Source: Streptomyces longisporoflavus (GTDB lineage Bacteria; Actinomycetota; Actinomycetes; Streptomycetales; Streptomycetaceae). From it: 48,828 nt of DNA. Position numbers and translations under genes: made by a program. The stretch spans positions 1 through 48,828 of the forward strand of contig NZ_BMTR01000038.1 of NCBI RefSeq assembly GCF_014649775.1, in the 5' to 3' direction. Shown one piece after another: positions 8,997-18,191 of this stretch (its first letter is position 1; each line of letters begins with the position of its first letter). The notes beneath the pieces were generated by a model. It saw only the letters and a program-made list of their open reading frames with translations, did no database searches and was not told the DNA's origin.

Positions 8997-10007
8997 CTAG
9001 CGGGTGCCCGCTGCGGGGCGTTGGTTGTAGAAGGACTGCTCCAGGTAGGCGGTTTCGTGGGGTTGGTAGGGCTCTTGGAGGTAGGCGGCTTCGTCTGCGT
9101 CGAGTTCGACGTCTACCGCGGCGATGGCGTCGGCGAGCTGGGCGGGTTTGGTGATTCCGACGACGGGTGAGGTCACTGCCGGGTGGCGCATGACCCAGGC
9201 CAGGGCGATGCGGGCCGGAAACAGGCCCCGCTTGCCTGCGATCTCGTGGACGCGGTCGGCGACTGCCTGGTCCCCGTCGCGGTAGAGGATCTTGCCGCCC
9301 GGGTCGGTTGCGGCGCGCGCGGTGGCGGTGTCCCGGGCCCGTGTCAGTCTGCCCCGTGCCAGCGGGCTCCAGGGGATCACGCCGGTGCCCTGGTCGGTGC
9401 AGAGGGGGAGCATTTCCCGTTCTGTTTCGCGGTGGATGAGGTTGTAGTGGTCCTGCATCGACACGAACCGGGTCCAGCCGTTGAGGTCGGCGAGGTAGAG
9501 GGCCTTGGCGAACTGCCAGGCGTGCATGGAAGAGGCGCCGATGTAGCGGACCTTCCCGGTCTTGACCGTATCGTGCAGCGCCTCGAGGGTTTCCTCGATC
9601 GGGGTGTCGTAGTCCCAGCGGTGGATCTGGTAGAGGTCGATGTAGTCGGTTCCCAGCTGCTTCAGGGAGGCGTCGAGCTCGGCGAAGATCGCCTTGCGGG
9701 ACAGTCCGGCGCCGTTGGGGCCGGGGGCGCATTCGCATCCAGACTTTGGTGGCCAGAACGCCCTCCTCGCGCCGGGTGAAGTCCTTGACGGCCCGGCCGA
9801 CGATCTCCTCGCTGCTTCCGGCGCTGTACCCGTTGGCCGTGTCGAGGAAGTTGACGCCGCCTCCAGGGCCTGCTTGATGATGTCCCGGCTGGCGTCCGCG
9901 CCCAGCGACCAGGGCTCGCCGCCCCGGTGCGGTTCGCCGAAGCTCATGCAGCCCAGGGCGATGGCGGAGACGTCCAGCCCGCTCGTTCCGAGTTTGGTGT
10001 AACGCAT
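8997..10007 (-). pseudogene. Aldo/keto reductase with two compensating frameshifts
   Basis: 336 codons open end to end, with a clear AKR start (MRYTKLGTSGLDVSAIALGCMSFG) and end (PVVGITKPAQLADAI). Between about 9858 and 9725 the encoded residues make no sense. Reading one frame over restores VNFLDTANGYSAGSSEEIVG and then EEGVLATKVWMR, exactly what an AKR needs. A base is missing near 9856-9858 and an extra G sits in the run at 9723-9727. The affected stretch holds three of the four catalytic residues (Asp, Tyr, Lys); only His (YQIHRWD) is in frame. As written the product is probably dead, unless both changes are sequencing errors. Confidence 0.8.
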
Positions 10008-10269
10008 GTCTCGGAACCTAGGAGTTGGAGTGCGCTCCAGCGTAAATGCGTCAGTGCGAGCAGGATTTGCGCCTGCACCGCCGCACCGGCAACGCCGGAC
10101 ATGCCCCTTGCGGGGCGCGCCGCATTCCTCGTCACCCCGGGGGCGCCCTGGGGTGCGGCTCTGTACGGGAGTCGGGGGAGCGTGATCTGGGCTGGTGAGT
10201 CGGCCGTCGACGGCTGTTGGCGGTCGGCTGCGGTCGTGGTGGGTGTCGTGCTTCGTTGCTGTGCAGCGG

Positions 10270-10710
10270 TCACGGGATCAGGGGAAGCCACCCGGCCTGG
10301 TGAAGCGCGTCGAACGCCAGCGCGTCGACGGCGGAGACTCGGTCGCGGTCGGCGTAGCGGAACCATGCCTTCTCGGCGATTTCCCTCGACGGGGTCAGCT
10401 CACCGCGGTGATGGGCGGTGTAACAGATCATCCGGAAAGGGCCGTGATCCGGATGGCCCTCACCGATCTCGAAAGTGCCGAAGTGCACCATGGAACCGGG
10501 GTCGATCGTCGTCTGCAGTTCCTCGTCGATCTCCCGCACCAGGGTCTCGCCGTCGGACTCGCCCGGCTCACGATGACCGCCCGGGAAGTAGAAGCGATCT
10601 CTGCCGTGAGTACGCGTTACCAACACCCGGTCGTCCCGGACCAGGATCCACGCCACCTTCTCCGGCACGCCGTTGCCGTTCGCCATGGCCAGGACCGTAT
10701 CGGAGGGCAT
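10270..10710 (-). CDS. NUDIX hydrolase
   Basis: 146 aa from ATG 10710; an internal ATG at 10686 is a possible alternative, and neither has a strong ribosome site. The NUDIX box is present as GGHREPGESDGETLV followed by REIDEEL, matching G-x5-E-x7-REUxEE; the usual Gly after EEx is Thr-like here (ELQTTI). The metal-binding glutamates are intact, so nucleoside-diphosphate-linked substrates are probably cleaved. The open frame continues far upstream to 12039 but is antisense-like there. A stand-alone, MutT-like enzyme; substrate cannot be read from the sequence. Confidence 0.85.
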   Translation of the reverse strand: MPSDTVLAMANGNGVPEKVAWILVRDDRVLVTRTHGRDRFYFPGGHREPGESDGETLVREIDEELQTTIDPGSMVHFGTFEIGEGHPDHGPFRMICYTAHHRGELTPSREIAEKAWFRYADRDRVSAVDALAFDALHQAGWLPLIP

Positions 10711-11633
10711 CGTCTGCGTCAGCACTCTCCAGCCTCGGCCGGGCTGCCGGCGGTGTCCGTATGAGACAGCCGTGCCGGGCAGGTCCCGCTTTGTGCGTAC
10801 GTGTCTGCGGCTGCCCGGGCAGTGCGAGCCCGCGCCGGGGCGGGCTCGTGCCTGTGCCGGTGTGGTTCTGGATGGCTGGGGTGTGTGCGAGGCCGTCCGG
10901 GCGGTTCTGCAGTTGGTGAGTGAGCTGGCTGCCAACGCGGTGACCTGATGTGCAGTTCCGGGATCACGTTCGGGGTCGTCCTCACCGATGGCGGCGCGGC
11001 CGTCGGCGTCGGCGACCATGGCCCTCATCGCCGGCTTTGCGCGTAGCAGGCCGCGCCTGGTGCCGGGTCTGGTCGCGGCCTGCTGATCGTCGGATGCCCG
11101 GCCGGCAGGTGGGGGCAGGGCAGGGATGACGCCGGGGGCACGATCGGGCAGGCGGTCATCGCGCCCCGGCCGCTGCCCGCGCCGCCATACAGCCCGCTGG
11201 CACGCAGCCTGCCGGTGAGCCGGAGTCTTCAACGGGGGCCGCGGATCGCATGGTTGCCGAGGCGGTGGCCCGCCGGGTGCTGGCCGGGTGCGCCGGCTGC
11301 GGCCATTCCTCCCGCGCCGGGGGCCGGGGCCTGCCTGCCCCTGCCTGCCTGGCCCTGCCTGCCTCGACCGGCCGGCGTGCACGGGCCCTGCGCCCCGCCG
11401 CGCTGATCTTGCCGGGGACGGCCGTTGCACCCCCTGCGCCGCCCCGGCCGCTGCCCGTACCTCCGGCGGCCGTCGCCCTGCCTCCGCGTCACCGCCCTGC
11501 GGATCGAGGAACCCGTGACTGCCCGGCCCGCCCCTAACCGGATACCGCAAGCCGGGGGAGATGAACGTCGCGCAGCACTGCGCGCTGTGCGCTGCGCGGC
11601 GGTAGGTGTTGCGAGGGGGCCGGGTGGCGGCTG
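10711..11633. other. Decayed region, including an ATP-binding protein remnant
   Basis: About 920 bp with no intact gene. On the plus strand around 10850-10948, GVCEAVRAVLQLVSELAANAVT then a stop resembles the N-box helix of RsbW-like HATPase proteins (normally LVSELVTNAxxH), so it is a likely fragment of one. The rest is very GC-rich, low-complexity sequence with long meaningless frames. Confidence 0.45.
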
Positions 11634-12497
11634 TCAGCCCTTGCCGAAGTGCACGGCGGGGAAGGCGCCTGCTGCTTTGAGGGCGGTGGAGAAAGCTCCG
11701 GCCAGTTCGGTGAGGCGTGCGGTGGCGGCCGGGCCGAGGTGGTCGTAGGGGGCGGCATCCAGGCGGTCGGTGAGTGTCTCGGTCTCGCCGCGCAGGGTCG
11801 TGCCTGCCGGTGTGAGGTTGCCTGCCTTGTCCAGCAGGCCGCGTTCGCGCAGTTGGTGGCGGGCGGTGTCCCACTGCTGGGGGGTCCATCCGCGGGTCCG
11901 CATGAACAGGGCCGAAGTCGGTGCGGTGCCGGTGGCGTTGTGCAGGACCAGCGCCTGGAGGCCGGACAGGCCGGCGATTGCCAGGGCGGCGAGGTGGCCA
12001 TCCCCGCGGTGTTCGCGCAGCAGGGTCGCGGCGTGCCACAGGGCCAGGTGCGGTTGTTCGGGTACAGGGAGGTCGGCGTTGGCAGCGTACAGCGGCCGTG
12101 CCTCCCGGCGGCAGGCTTGGGTGGCGTGCAGTGCCAGTTCGGCCGCCTCGGTCATTTCCGTGGACGTGAGGGCTTCCTTGCCGAGCAGCCGCTGCAGGGT
12201 CCGGTCCGCGCCGCGCAGCCGTGCGGTGAGCACCTTCTGCGGTGGGGTGATGGTCCAGACGGCGGGGATGTAGCGCCGTATGTGCGCGTGGTCGAAGTTG
12301 TAGAACGTCGCGGTGACGGTGCCCGCGTCGACAGCTCCGAGCGGCGCGGCGCGGCTGGCGAGGTAGACCATGGGGCCGTGCTCAAGGCCCAGTGCCGTGA
12401 GTTCTTCCTCCGGCTCCGGCGCGAAGTATATAGCCGTGTGCAGGGGGCTGACGGCGTGGTGGCAGCGGCGGCCCGGGCTTGCTTCGAAGAGGGTCAT
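11634..12497 (-). CDS. SCO6745-like conserved protein
   Basis: 287 aa from ATG 12497. It matches my memory of the SCO6745 (SalK-type) family in actinomycetes: an N-terminal LHTAIYFAPEPEEELTALGL, the diagnostic YLASRAAPLGAVDAGTVTATFYNF, and a C-terminal helical part resembling a winged-helix segment (WDTARHQLRERGLLDKAGNLTPAG). Members are about 280 aa, of unknown biochemical role, and often near secondary-metabolism or regulatory genes. It lies 59 nt downstream of the GntR regulator on the same strand, so it is probably co-transcribed with it. Confidence 0.8.
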   Translation of the reverse strand: MTLFEASPGRRCHHAVSPLHTAIYFAPEPEEELTALGLEHGPMVYLASRAAPLGAVDAGTVTATFYNFDHAHIRRYIPAVWTITPPQKVLTARLRGADRTLQRLLGKEALTSTEMTEAAELALHATQACRREARPLYAANADLPVPEQPHLALWHAATLLREHRGDGHLAALAIAGLSGLQALVLHNATGTAPTSALFMRTRGWTPQQWDTARHQLRERGLLDKAGNLTPAGTTLRGETETLTDRLDAAPYDHLGPAATARLTELAGAFSTALKAAGAFPAVHFGKG

Positions 12498-12556
12498 GCG
12501 GTGGCTCCGGTTTGTGGTGGTCGGGTGGGGCGGGGTGGTCGGGCGGGCAGGGCGCG

Positions 12557-13261
12557 TCAGGCTTCGTCGGCGGGTTCGCGCTGGGGGTGCTCGGTCAGGC
12601 CGGTCGCGGTCTGGGTGAGGTGCTGGGTCAGGACCCGGGCTGCGGTGTCGGCGTCGCGGGCGAGGGCGGCTTCCTCCAGCCGGCGGTGTTCCAGGGCGCC
12701 GTCCCGGTGGGGGTTGCGGTGCGCCGACCAGCGGCGGGCCAGCTCGCTTGCGGTCCACATCCGGTCGAAGGTCTCCAGCAGGACCAGGTTGCCGCACCCC
12801 TCCAGCAGGGTGCGGTGGAAGAGGCGGTGGGCTTCGGCCCAGGCGCTGGTGTAGTGCTCGCCTTCCTGCGGTTGGTAGGCGGGGGTGCGGGCCAGGCGGT
12901 GGTGGGCGGCGCGTACGCGGGCTTCCCAGTCCACGTCGCCGCGTTCAATGGCCATGCGCAGCATGACCGGTTCGATCGTCCGGCGGGCTTCTGCGATCTC
13001 CTGCCAGCGCCGGTCGGAGTAGGCGGGGACGGCGAAGCCGCGGTTGGGCAGCCGGTCGGCGAGGCCCTCGCCGACCACCCGCACGAGCGCCTCGCGTACG
13101 ACGGCCAGGCTCACGCCCTGCTCTTTGGCGAGGTCTTGGGGTTTGAGGGGATCACCGGGGGCGTGGTCCCCGCGCATGATCGCCTCCCGCAGGTGTGTGT
13201 AGACCTGCTCGGAGAGCATCTGTTTTCCCGTCGGGGGCGGGGTGTGGGTCGTCTGGTTCAT
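12557..13261 (-). CDS. GntR-family regulator, FadR/FCD subfamily
   Basis: 234 aa. The winged HTH spans about residues 15-80 (LSEQVYTHLREAIMRGDHAPGD, then EQGVSLAVVREALVRVVGEGL). The remainder is the all-helical FCD ligand-binding domain with its metal-binding pattern (RRTIEPVMLRMA, then AHRLFHRTLLEGCGN). Such regulators respond to carboxylic acids or related metabolites and repress adjacent genes. A palindrome in the divergent gap (13287-13298) is a likely operator controlling this gene, its SCO6745-like neighbour and possibly the PEBP gene. Confidence 0.92.
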   Translation of the reverse strand: MNQTTHTPPPTGKQMLSEQVYTHLREAIMRGDHAPGDPLKPQDLAKEQGVSLAVVREALVRVVGEGLADRLPNRGFAVPAYSDRRWQEIAEARRTIEPVMLRMAIERGDVDWEARVRAAHHRLARTPAYQPQEGEHYTSAWAEAHRLFHRTLLEGCGNLVLLETFDRMWTASELARRWSAHRNPHRDGALEHRRLEEAALARDADTAARVLTQHLTQTATGLTEHPQREPADEA

Positions 13262-13280
13262 GCCTCCACAATAGACGATC

Positions 13281-13302
13281 CGATCAATAATCGATTATCG
13301 GT
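13281..13302. promoter_or_regulatory. Candidate GntR operator
   Basis: The perfect 12-bp palindrome ATAATCGATTAT (13287-13298) sits within a wider near-palindrome CGATC...TATCGG, only about 26 nt upstream of the GntR start and in the 166-bp divergent gap. It is conspicuously AT-rich for this genome. Its position fits autoregulation. Confidence 0.5.
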
Positions 13303-13427
13303 GTTATGGTCGATCCAGATGGCGGGGGGCGGGAGCGTGACTACGCCGCCTCCCGGCGCCACTGCGGCGGGACCTCCGCCGAGGGCATCAGCACCACCTG
13401 TGCAGCACACGTGAGAGGCACGACACC

Positions 13428-13967
13428 ATGAGCTCCAACGACCCCTTTGCCCGGCTGCCCGAGGCGGCCTCGTTCACCGTGGTCAGCACCACCGTCACCG
13501 ACGGCGCCGCCTGGCCCATCGAGCAGTACTCCGGCCTTTCCGGCGTCCCCGGCGGGAAGGACGTCTCACCGCAGCTTTCCTGGAGCGGCGCCCCCGAAGG
13601 CACCAGGAGCTACGCGGTCACGGTCTACGACCCCGACGCCCCCACCGGGTCCGGGTTCTGGCACTGGGCGGTAGCCGACATCCCCGCCACCGTCACCGAG
13701 CTGCCCGAAGGCGCCGGCGATGACAGCGGCCAGGGCCTGCCCGGGGGCGCGTTCCAGCTGCCCAACGACGCCCGCGCTGCCCGTTTCATCGGCGCCGCCC
13801 CGCCGGCCGGACACGGCCCGCACCGCTACTTCACCGTGGTGCATGCCCTGGACGTCGACACCATCGGCGTCCCCGCCGACGCCACCCCTGCCGCCCTCGG
13901 CTTCACCATGGCCGGCCACATCCTGGGCCGCGCGGTCCTGGCGACCACCGCCGAGACTCCCGCCTGA
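13428..13967 (+). CDS. YbhB/YbcL family (PEBP-like, Raf kinase inhibitor-like) protein
   Basis: 179 aa from ATG 13428, with GAGAGG upstream. Motifs of the bacterial phosphatidylethanolamine-binding-protein fold are in order: GGKDVSPQLSWSGAPEGT, SYAVTVYDPDAPTGSGFWHWAV (the conserved D-P-D-A-P and H), GAAPPAGHGPHRYFTVVHALD. No signal peptide is seen, so it is cytoplasmic. Biochemical role is unknown in bacteria; ligand-binding is inferred from the family. It is divergent from the GntR regulator, which may control it. Confidence 0.92.
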   Translation: MSSNDPFARLPEAASFTVVSTTVTDGAAWPIEQYSGLSGVPGGKDVSPQLSWSGAPEGTRSYAVTVYDPDAPTGSGFWHWAVADIPATVTELPEGAGDDSGQGLPGGAFQLPNDARAARFIGAAPPAGHGPHRYFTVVHALDVDTIGVPADATPAALGFTMAGHILGRAVLATTAETPA

Positions 13968-14228
13968 GGAGGCCGGCTCCGGCGTGCCGTCCCGCCGCGG
14001 CGCCGGGACAGCCGGGCGGCGCGGCGGGGCGGGTCGGGTGTCCGGCGGGTCCGGCGAAGGGCCGGGCATCTGCGGCCGGCCGGGACCGGGGCGTCGGCGG
14101 TCGCCTGCCTGCCCGCGCCGGAGCGCACCGCGGCCGCGGCGGGCAACGGCCGCTGCCGGCCGCGCCAATGCCGCCGCGCCTGCCTGGAGTGCCGTTGGCA
14201 GAGGCCGTCCCGCAAGGCAATCAAGGGG

Positions 14229-14355
14229 AAGCCCGGCAGGCTGCCGAAGGCTCCACAGACGCTACGAACGCAAAGGCGAGCACTTCCTCGCCTTCGTCGG
14301 CATATCAGCAGCCCTCCTCGGCTACCGTCACCTCATGCAGTGTGATGACGCGTAA
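14229..14355 (+). pseudogene. IS5-like transposase, 3' remnant
   Basis: The plus-strand reading GCRRLHRRYERKGEHFLAFV followed by GISAALLGYRHL is the characteristic C-terminus of IS5-family transposases (usual form: SWLxxxRRLxxRYERxxxxFxAFxxxAxxLIxxRRL). The catalytic DDE core and the rest of the element are absent upstream, where only GC-rich non-coding DNA (13968-14228) remains. I could not find terminal inverted repeats. An old insertion scar. Confidence 0.6.
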
Positions 14356-14373
14356 TGCACCTATGGTCTCTGC

Positions 14374-14733
14374 ATGTTCGAGACGATCCGGTGGCGTTGC
14401 CACGTCCGCGTCAGTGACCGTCGCGGGGCCGAGCGCGTAGTCGGCCAGCTTGTGGCTCGACTGGACAGGACCATGCAGATCGAGAGCTACGAGCGGTACT
14501 GGAAGTACCCCGAGCTTGCCGAACTGCGCCTGACTTCACCACTTGAGTCGGCCAGCCCAGATGCCGCGCTCCTCACCGTCCTTCAAAGGGCGTGGCGGAT
14601 CGCGACGCCCTGGGGCCTTGGAGCCCCAGGGTCGGATAATGAGTTCGACGGAGTCGCCTCGGTGGACATCGGCTCACGCTTCGCCGTCCCGGGAGTCGAG
14701 TGGATGGAGTTCTACGTCACCGACCGACGGTGA
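14374..14733 (+). CDS. Conserved hypothetical protein
   Basis: 119 aa. The codon pattern and a soluble, acidic/aromatic composition look like a real protein: MFETIRWRCHVRVSDRRGAE at the start, then a helix-rich middle, then GLGAPGSDNEFDGVASVD and VEWMEFYVTDR at the end. It might be a small immunity- or antitoxin-type protein, but no known family comes to mind. It begins about 20 bp after the IS remnant, so it may have arrived with, or been truncated by, that element. Confidence 0.6.
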   Translation: MFETIRWRCHVRVSDRRGAERVVGQLVARLDRTMQIESYERYWKYPELAELRLTSPLESASPDAALLTVLQRAWRIATPWGLGAPGSDNEFDGVASVDIGSRFAVPGVEWMEFYVTDRR

Positions 14734-14737
14734 CCCA

Positions 14738-14902
14738 TCACGCATCAGCTCTACTGAGCGCATCCGTCGAGCTCACCAACAGAAACGCACATTCGGCGCG
14801 GCCCAGTCCGTTCAGGAGGGGCGCAAGAGTCTCCCGTTCCCCGGGACGACGGGAAAGGTACGTTTCGACGGTCTTGCGGATGTTCGTGTGGCTGATCGGC
14901 AC
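14738..14902 (-). pseudogene. NUDIX-family protein, N-terminal fragment
   Basis: 54 codons from GTG 14902, which has a good AAGGTGAG ribosome site. The product begins VPISHTNIRKTVETYLSRRP and continues GERETLAPLLNGLG. This is the helical lead-in that precedes the catalytic domain of a common Streptomyces NUDIX family, but the frame stops before any NUDIX box. A second, fuller but frameshifted relative lies at 17293-17849, on the other side of the ABC transporter. Confidence 0.5.
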
Positions 14903-15011
14903 TTCGTTCTCACCTTCGGTGGGGTCCCGTGGTGCATGGGGGCTTGCGGCCGGCGCTGGTCTGCAGCGGCTACTGGCGCGAGGAGGGCGCGCTCCGGCGA
15001 GGAGGGGGCAC

Positions 15012-16958
15012 TCAGTCATCGGCGGGACCGGGCGCACCGCCGGTGCGCTGCTCCAGTTCCCACAGGGTCCGAAAGAGCCCGGGGTCGCGGGTGAGCTGCG
15101 CGTACGTCCCCTCCTGGACCAGGCGGCCCTGGTCGAGAACGACGATCCGGTCAGCCACAGCGACGTTGGCGAGGCGGTGTGTGATCAGAAGGATGGCTCT
15201 GTCCTTGGCCAGATCCCGCAGGCCGGCGAAGACATGGTGCTCGGCTCGGGCGTCGAGGGCGGCCGTGGGCTCATCCATCACCAGCAGGCTGGCCTTCCGG
15301 TGAAAAGCCCTGGTCAGGATGACGCGTTGCCACTGCCCGCCGGACAGCTGGTGGCCGCCGAACCATTCGCTGGTCAAAAGGGTGTCGAGGCCGGAACGGA
15401 GGGCGGGCAGCATGTCTGCGGCTCCGGAGGCCTCGCAGGCCGCCATGAGCGCGGCGTCACTGGTGTCGCCCTGCCCGAGGGTGACGTTGTCGCGGAGGGT
15501 CAGCGGCAGGTAGGTGAAGCGCTGAGGTGCCACCGCTACGTGCTTCCACGCCTCCCACGGCTCCAGCCGCGCGGTTGTCTTGTGGTCCCAGGCCACTTCC
15601 CCGGAGGTCGGCAGCAGCAGCCCGCAGAGCAGCCGGGACAGTGTCGTCTTCCCCGACCCGTTCTCCCCGACCAGCGCCACGATCTCCCCGCGTCGTACCT
15701 TCAGCGACAGCCCGGCCAGGCTGTCTTTCTCCGCACCGTCGTACCGGTAGGTGACGTCGCGGACCTCGAACCGCTGCGGCGGCGCCGACAGCACCTCGGA
15801 GCCACGCGAGGTCACCATGGCCTGTCCGTGCGCGTTGTCGAGGAAATTCTGCCAGTCCTGCACGTACCAGCCGGTGCGCACGAGCCGGGCACCGCCGTTG
15901 ATGATGCCCCGCAGCGAGCCGGTCGCCGTCTGCAAGGCGAAGACCGCGCCGCCGCCCGCGGCCAGGTCCATCCGGCCGGAGACCAGCAGCCACAGCAGGG
16001 TCGCCCAGACCGCCGCCGAGGCGACTCCGCCAGCCGCCGCCCCGGCCAGGCCCATCCAGGCCCCGGTGTTCGCGGCCTCGCGCTCGGAGACGTTGACGGA
16101 GGCGGCCAGGCGCCGGTAACGGCCAAGGAGGAACGGGCCGGCCAGGCAGGCCCGCATCTCCTCGCTGGACTCCATGTAGGACATGTGCCAGCGCAGCTTG
16201 TGCAGCATGCGGCGACGCCCTGACGTCTCCAGGCCCGCGAGGTACACGACACGGGCCGCGCGCACGTACGCGGCGGCCTGCGGCAGGCACGCCAGGAGAA
16301 GCAGAGGCAAGAGAATCGGGTGGATCACGGTGAGGACTGTGGCACCGGCGGCGAGGGTCGCCGTGGCGGCCAGAACGTCCTGAGCCCCCTCCACGAGGTC
16401 GGGAGTGACCTGGGCGCCGCGGTCGGCGATGTCGTACTGGTCGTTGTACCCCGGCTTGTTGTTCGCCGCGGCCTCGGCGCCGAGAGCCGCCTCGACCATG
16501 CTGACTTCCGCGGCCCGGGCGAGAACCGGCCGCAACCGCCCGGTCAGCCAGGTCACCGTGACCCCAAGAAGGGCGCGCAGCCCGGCGGCCACCGCGATGA
16601 CAGCCAGCTGCGGAGCCGCCTCCCGCAGCCGCTCGGTGATGTCGCCCGAGGAGATCAGCGCGGTGAGGGTCCCGGTCACGGCGAACAAGCCCAGCGCGGC
16701 CAGCACGCCGGTGCCGACCTGACACGCGATCAGTCCGGCCGTCGCGCCCCGGTCCACCTGCCACGCCATCCGCAGCGATCGTCGCACCAGAACGGGCAGG
16801 CGCCGTGCCATGGTGGTCGTCGTCATCTGCGCGCCGGCTTGGAGCCGGGACTCGTCCCGGTACTGGAACTCTTCCTCCTGCGCCGCGCCCCCGCTGTCCG
16901 GTGGGGCCCCCTGCGCTTCGTCCGTGCTCGGTTGTGCGGCTGTGCTGCCCGAGGTCAA
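15012..16958 (-). CDS. ABC transporter, fused permease and ATPase
   Basis: 648 aa if started at TTG 16958, which has the best ribosome site (AGGGGG); GTG 16982 and ATG 16826 (604 aa) are alternatives. An acidic N-terminal tail is followed by a six-helix exporter membrane domain (about residues 60-360; e.g. GLIACQVGTGVLAALGLFAV, TLLWLLVSG). The ATPase then has Walker A GENGSGKTT, Q-loop APQRF, signature LSGGQWQR, Walker B LLVMDEPT and the H-loop LLITHR. All catalytic residues are present. Half-size exporters of this kind dimerise and export peptides, lipids or drugs. No substrate gene is adjacent; it is flanked by two broken NUDIX genes. Confidence 0.9.
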   Translation of the reverse strand: MTSGSTAAQPSTDEAQGAPPDSGGAAQEEEFQYRDESRLQAGAQMTTTTMARRLPVLVRRSLRMAWQVDRGATAGLIACQVGTGVLAALGLFAVTGTLTALISSGDITERLREAAPQLAVIAVAAGLRALLGVTVTWLTGRLRPVLARAAEVSMVEAALGAEAAANNKPGYNDQYDIADRGAQVTPDLVEGAQDVLAATATLAAGATVLTVIHPILLPLLLLACLPQAAAYVRAARVVYLAGLETSGRRRMLHKLRWHMSYMESSEEMRACLAGPFLLGRYRRLAASVNVSEREAANTGAWMGLAGAAAGGVASAAVWATLLWLLVSGRMDLAAGGGAVFALQTATGSLRGIINGGARLVRTGWYVQDWQNFLDNAHGQAMVTSRGSEVLSAPPQRFEVRDVTYRYDGAEKDSLAGLSLKVRRGEIVALVGENGSGKTTLSRLLCGLLLPTSGEVAWDHKTTARLEPWEAWKHVAVAPQRFTYLPLTLRDNVTLGQGDTSDAALMAACEASGAADMLPALRSGLDTLLTSEWFGGHQLSGGQWQRVILTRAFHRKASLLVMDEPTAALDARAEHHVFAGLRDLAKDRAILLITHRLANVAVADRIVVLDQGRLVQEGTYAQLTRDPGLFRTLWELEQRTGGAPGPADD

Positions 16959-16982
16959 GTCGATCCCCCTGTCGGTCGTCAC

Positions 16983-17292
16983 GGCTGGTTCGCGCGGCTC
17001 AACGACACAGCCCGGATGTCGAACACACGTTTTTCGGTCGGTCCTGAAGTGCCGGATAGAGCGTTCGAAGAACGATGGAGACTGCACCGACCCAGCTCCC
17101 GCAACGGCACTGCCACAAAGTGCAGTTGACCGAATCGCCGAGGTTCCCGAGCGCCGTACGCCAACGGGCGCGTTGGTGCCTACGGGGCCCGGCGGACTTG
17201 TGGGGCTGACTGTGCACGTGGCTTGGTGGCCGCCCTCGAACGGTCCTCTCGGCGGGACCTCTCCACGGGCCGAACACAGGGCGCGATAACTT
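16983..17292. other. Intergenic region between ABC transporter and NUDIX relic
   Basis: About 310 bp. It should hold the promoter of the ABC transporter on the minus strand, but I see no clear -35/-10 pair or operator. Open frames crossing it have no coding character. Confidence 0.4.
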
Positions 17293-17849
17293 GTGGCGAT
17301 CACTGATTCCGGCATCGCAGGAGTGCTCACCGCCTACCTTGAGCGCTACCCGCAGGAGGCCGGACAACTGGCGGAGCCGCTGCGGCCCCTGGCCGAAGGC
17401 CGGGGGTTCGCCTCGCGGCGAACTTCCGATGCACGTCACCGCCGGCGCGCTGCTGGTCAGGGACGGGACCGAGGCCCTTCTGATCAAGCACCTCGTGTAC
17501 CGGATCACTTTGCAGCCGGGTGGGCATCTTGAGCCGACTGATAGGACGCTGGTCGGCGCGGCGTTGCGGGAGCTGTCCAGGGAGACCGGCATCGACCCGG
17601 GCCAGGTGGTCCCGTCTCGGCGCACCCTGTCTATGTCGAGTTCGGACGGGCGCCGGCCAGGCCAGCGAAGAGCGAGTCGGACCACTGCCACCTGGATTTC
17701 GGCTATCTCTTCACGACGGCCGATGCCGAAGTCGGGCGTATCCAGGAGTCCGAGGTGGCCGGCGCCGCCTGGTGCCCGCTGGATCTGGCGGAGCGCCTCG
17801 TCGGGGGCGGATCGCGCGGGCGGTCACCGCCTCGGCCGGAATCAGGTAA
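17293..17849 (+). pseudogene. NUDIX hydrolase broken by several frameshifts
   Basis: Pieces of one NUDIX protein appear in all three plus frames. Frame from 17293: VAITDSGIAGVLTAYLERYP. Second frame from about 17430: MHVTAGALLVRDGTEALLIK then QPGGHLEPTDRTLVGAALRE. Third frame from about 17625: PVYVEFGRAPARPAKSESDH, then HLDFGYLFTTADAEVGRI and EVAGAAWCPLDLAE. The box itself has decayed: the first Glu is Asp (EPTD) and REUxEE reads RELSRE. Multiple shifts plus lost catalytic residues make this a genuine pseudogene, not a single sequencing slip. Confidence 0.75.
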
Positions 17850-17897
17850 CCCTCCACCACCGAAAGCTCTCGTGGCGCGGGCAGGGAAAATGCTGTC

Positions 17898-18090
17898 CTA
17901 GGCGACACCGGGGCAAGGACGTTCGGCGTCATTCCTTCTTCGGGCGGCGATGATCACGAGCCAGCTCGTCACCGTGATGTCGTCTGGCTTGGTCTGGGCG
18001 GTGGCCTCGGCGAGGATCGCCATCTTCTGCTCGTAGGAGAGGGCGCGCTCGGGGTGGGTGAAGACGGGGATGGACAGCCAGGCTGGCCTC
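17898..18090 (-). pseudogene. Unidentified gene remnant
   Basis: The minus strand carries a protein-like reading without a start codon: PAWLSIPVFTHPERALSYEQ followed by KMAILAEATAQTKPDDITVT and SWLVIIAARRRNDAERP, ending at a TAG at 17898. Composition is natural (balanced, helix-forming), unlike the off-frame readings around it. I do not recognise the family. Confidence 0.35.
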
Positions 18091-18191
18091 TCGCGGTGGA
18101 GGTGTGGGAAACGGCGACGAGGGGCCCTCGACGGTGGCAGCAGCTTTACATCGCCGTTGGGACGGCAGGTGTTTTCGCGGCGTCGTGGTGA

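Noticed and set aside
10270..12039. 589-codon minus-strand frame ending in the NUDIX domain
   Set aside because: Only the last 146 codons look like protein. The upstream part overlaps the SCO6745-like gene on the same strand in another frame and is Arg/Pro-rich.
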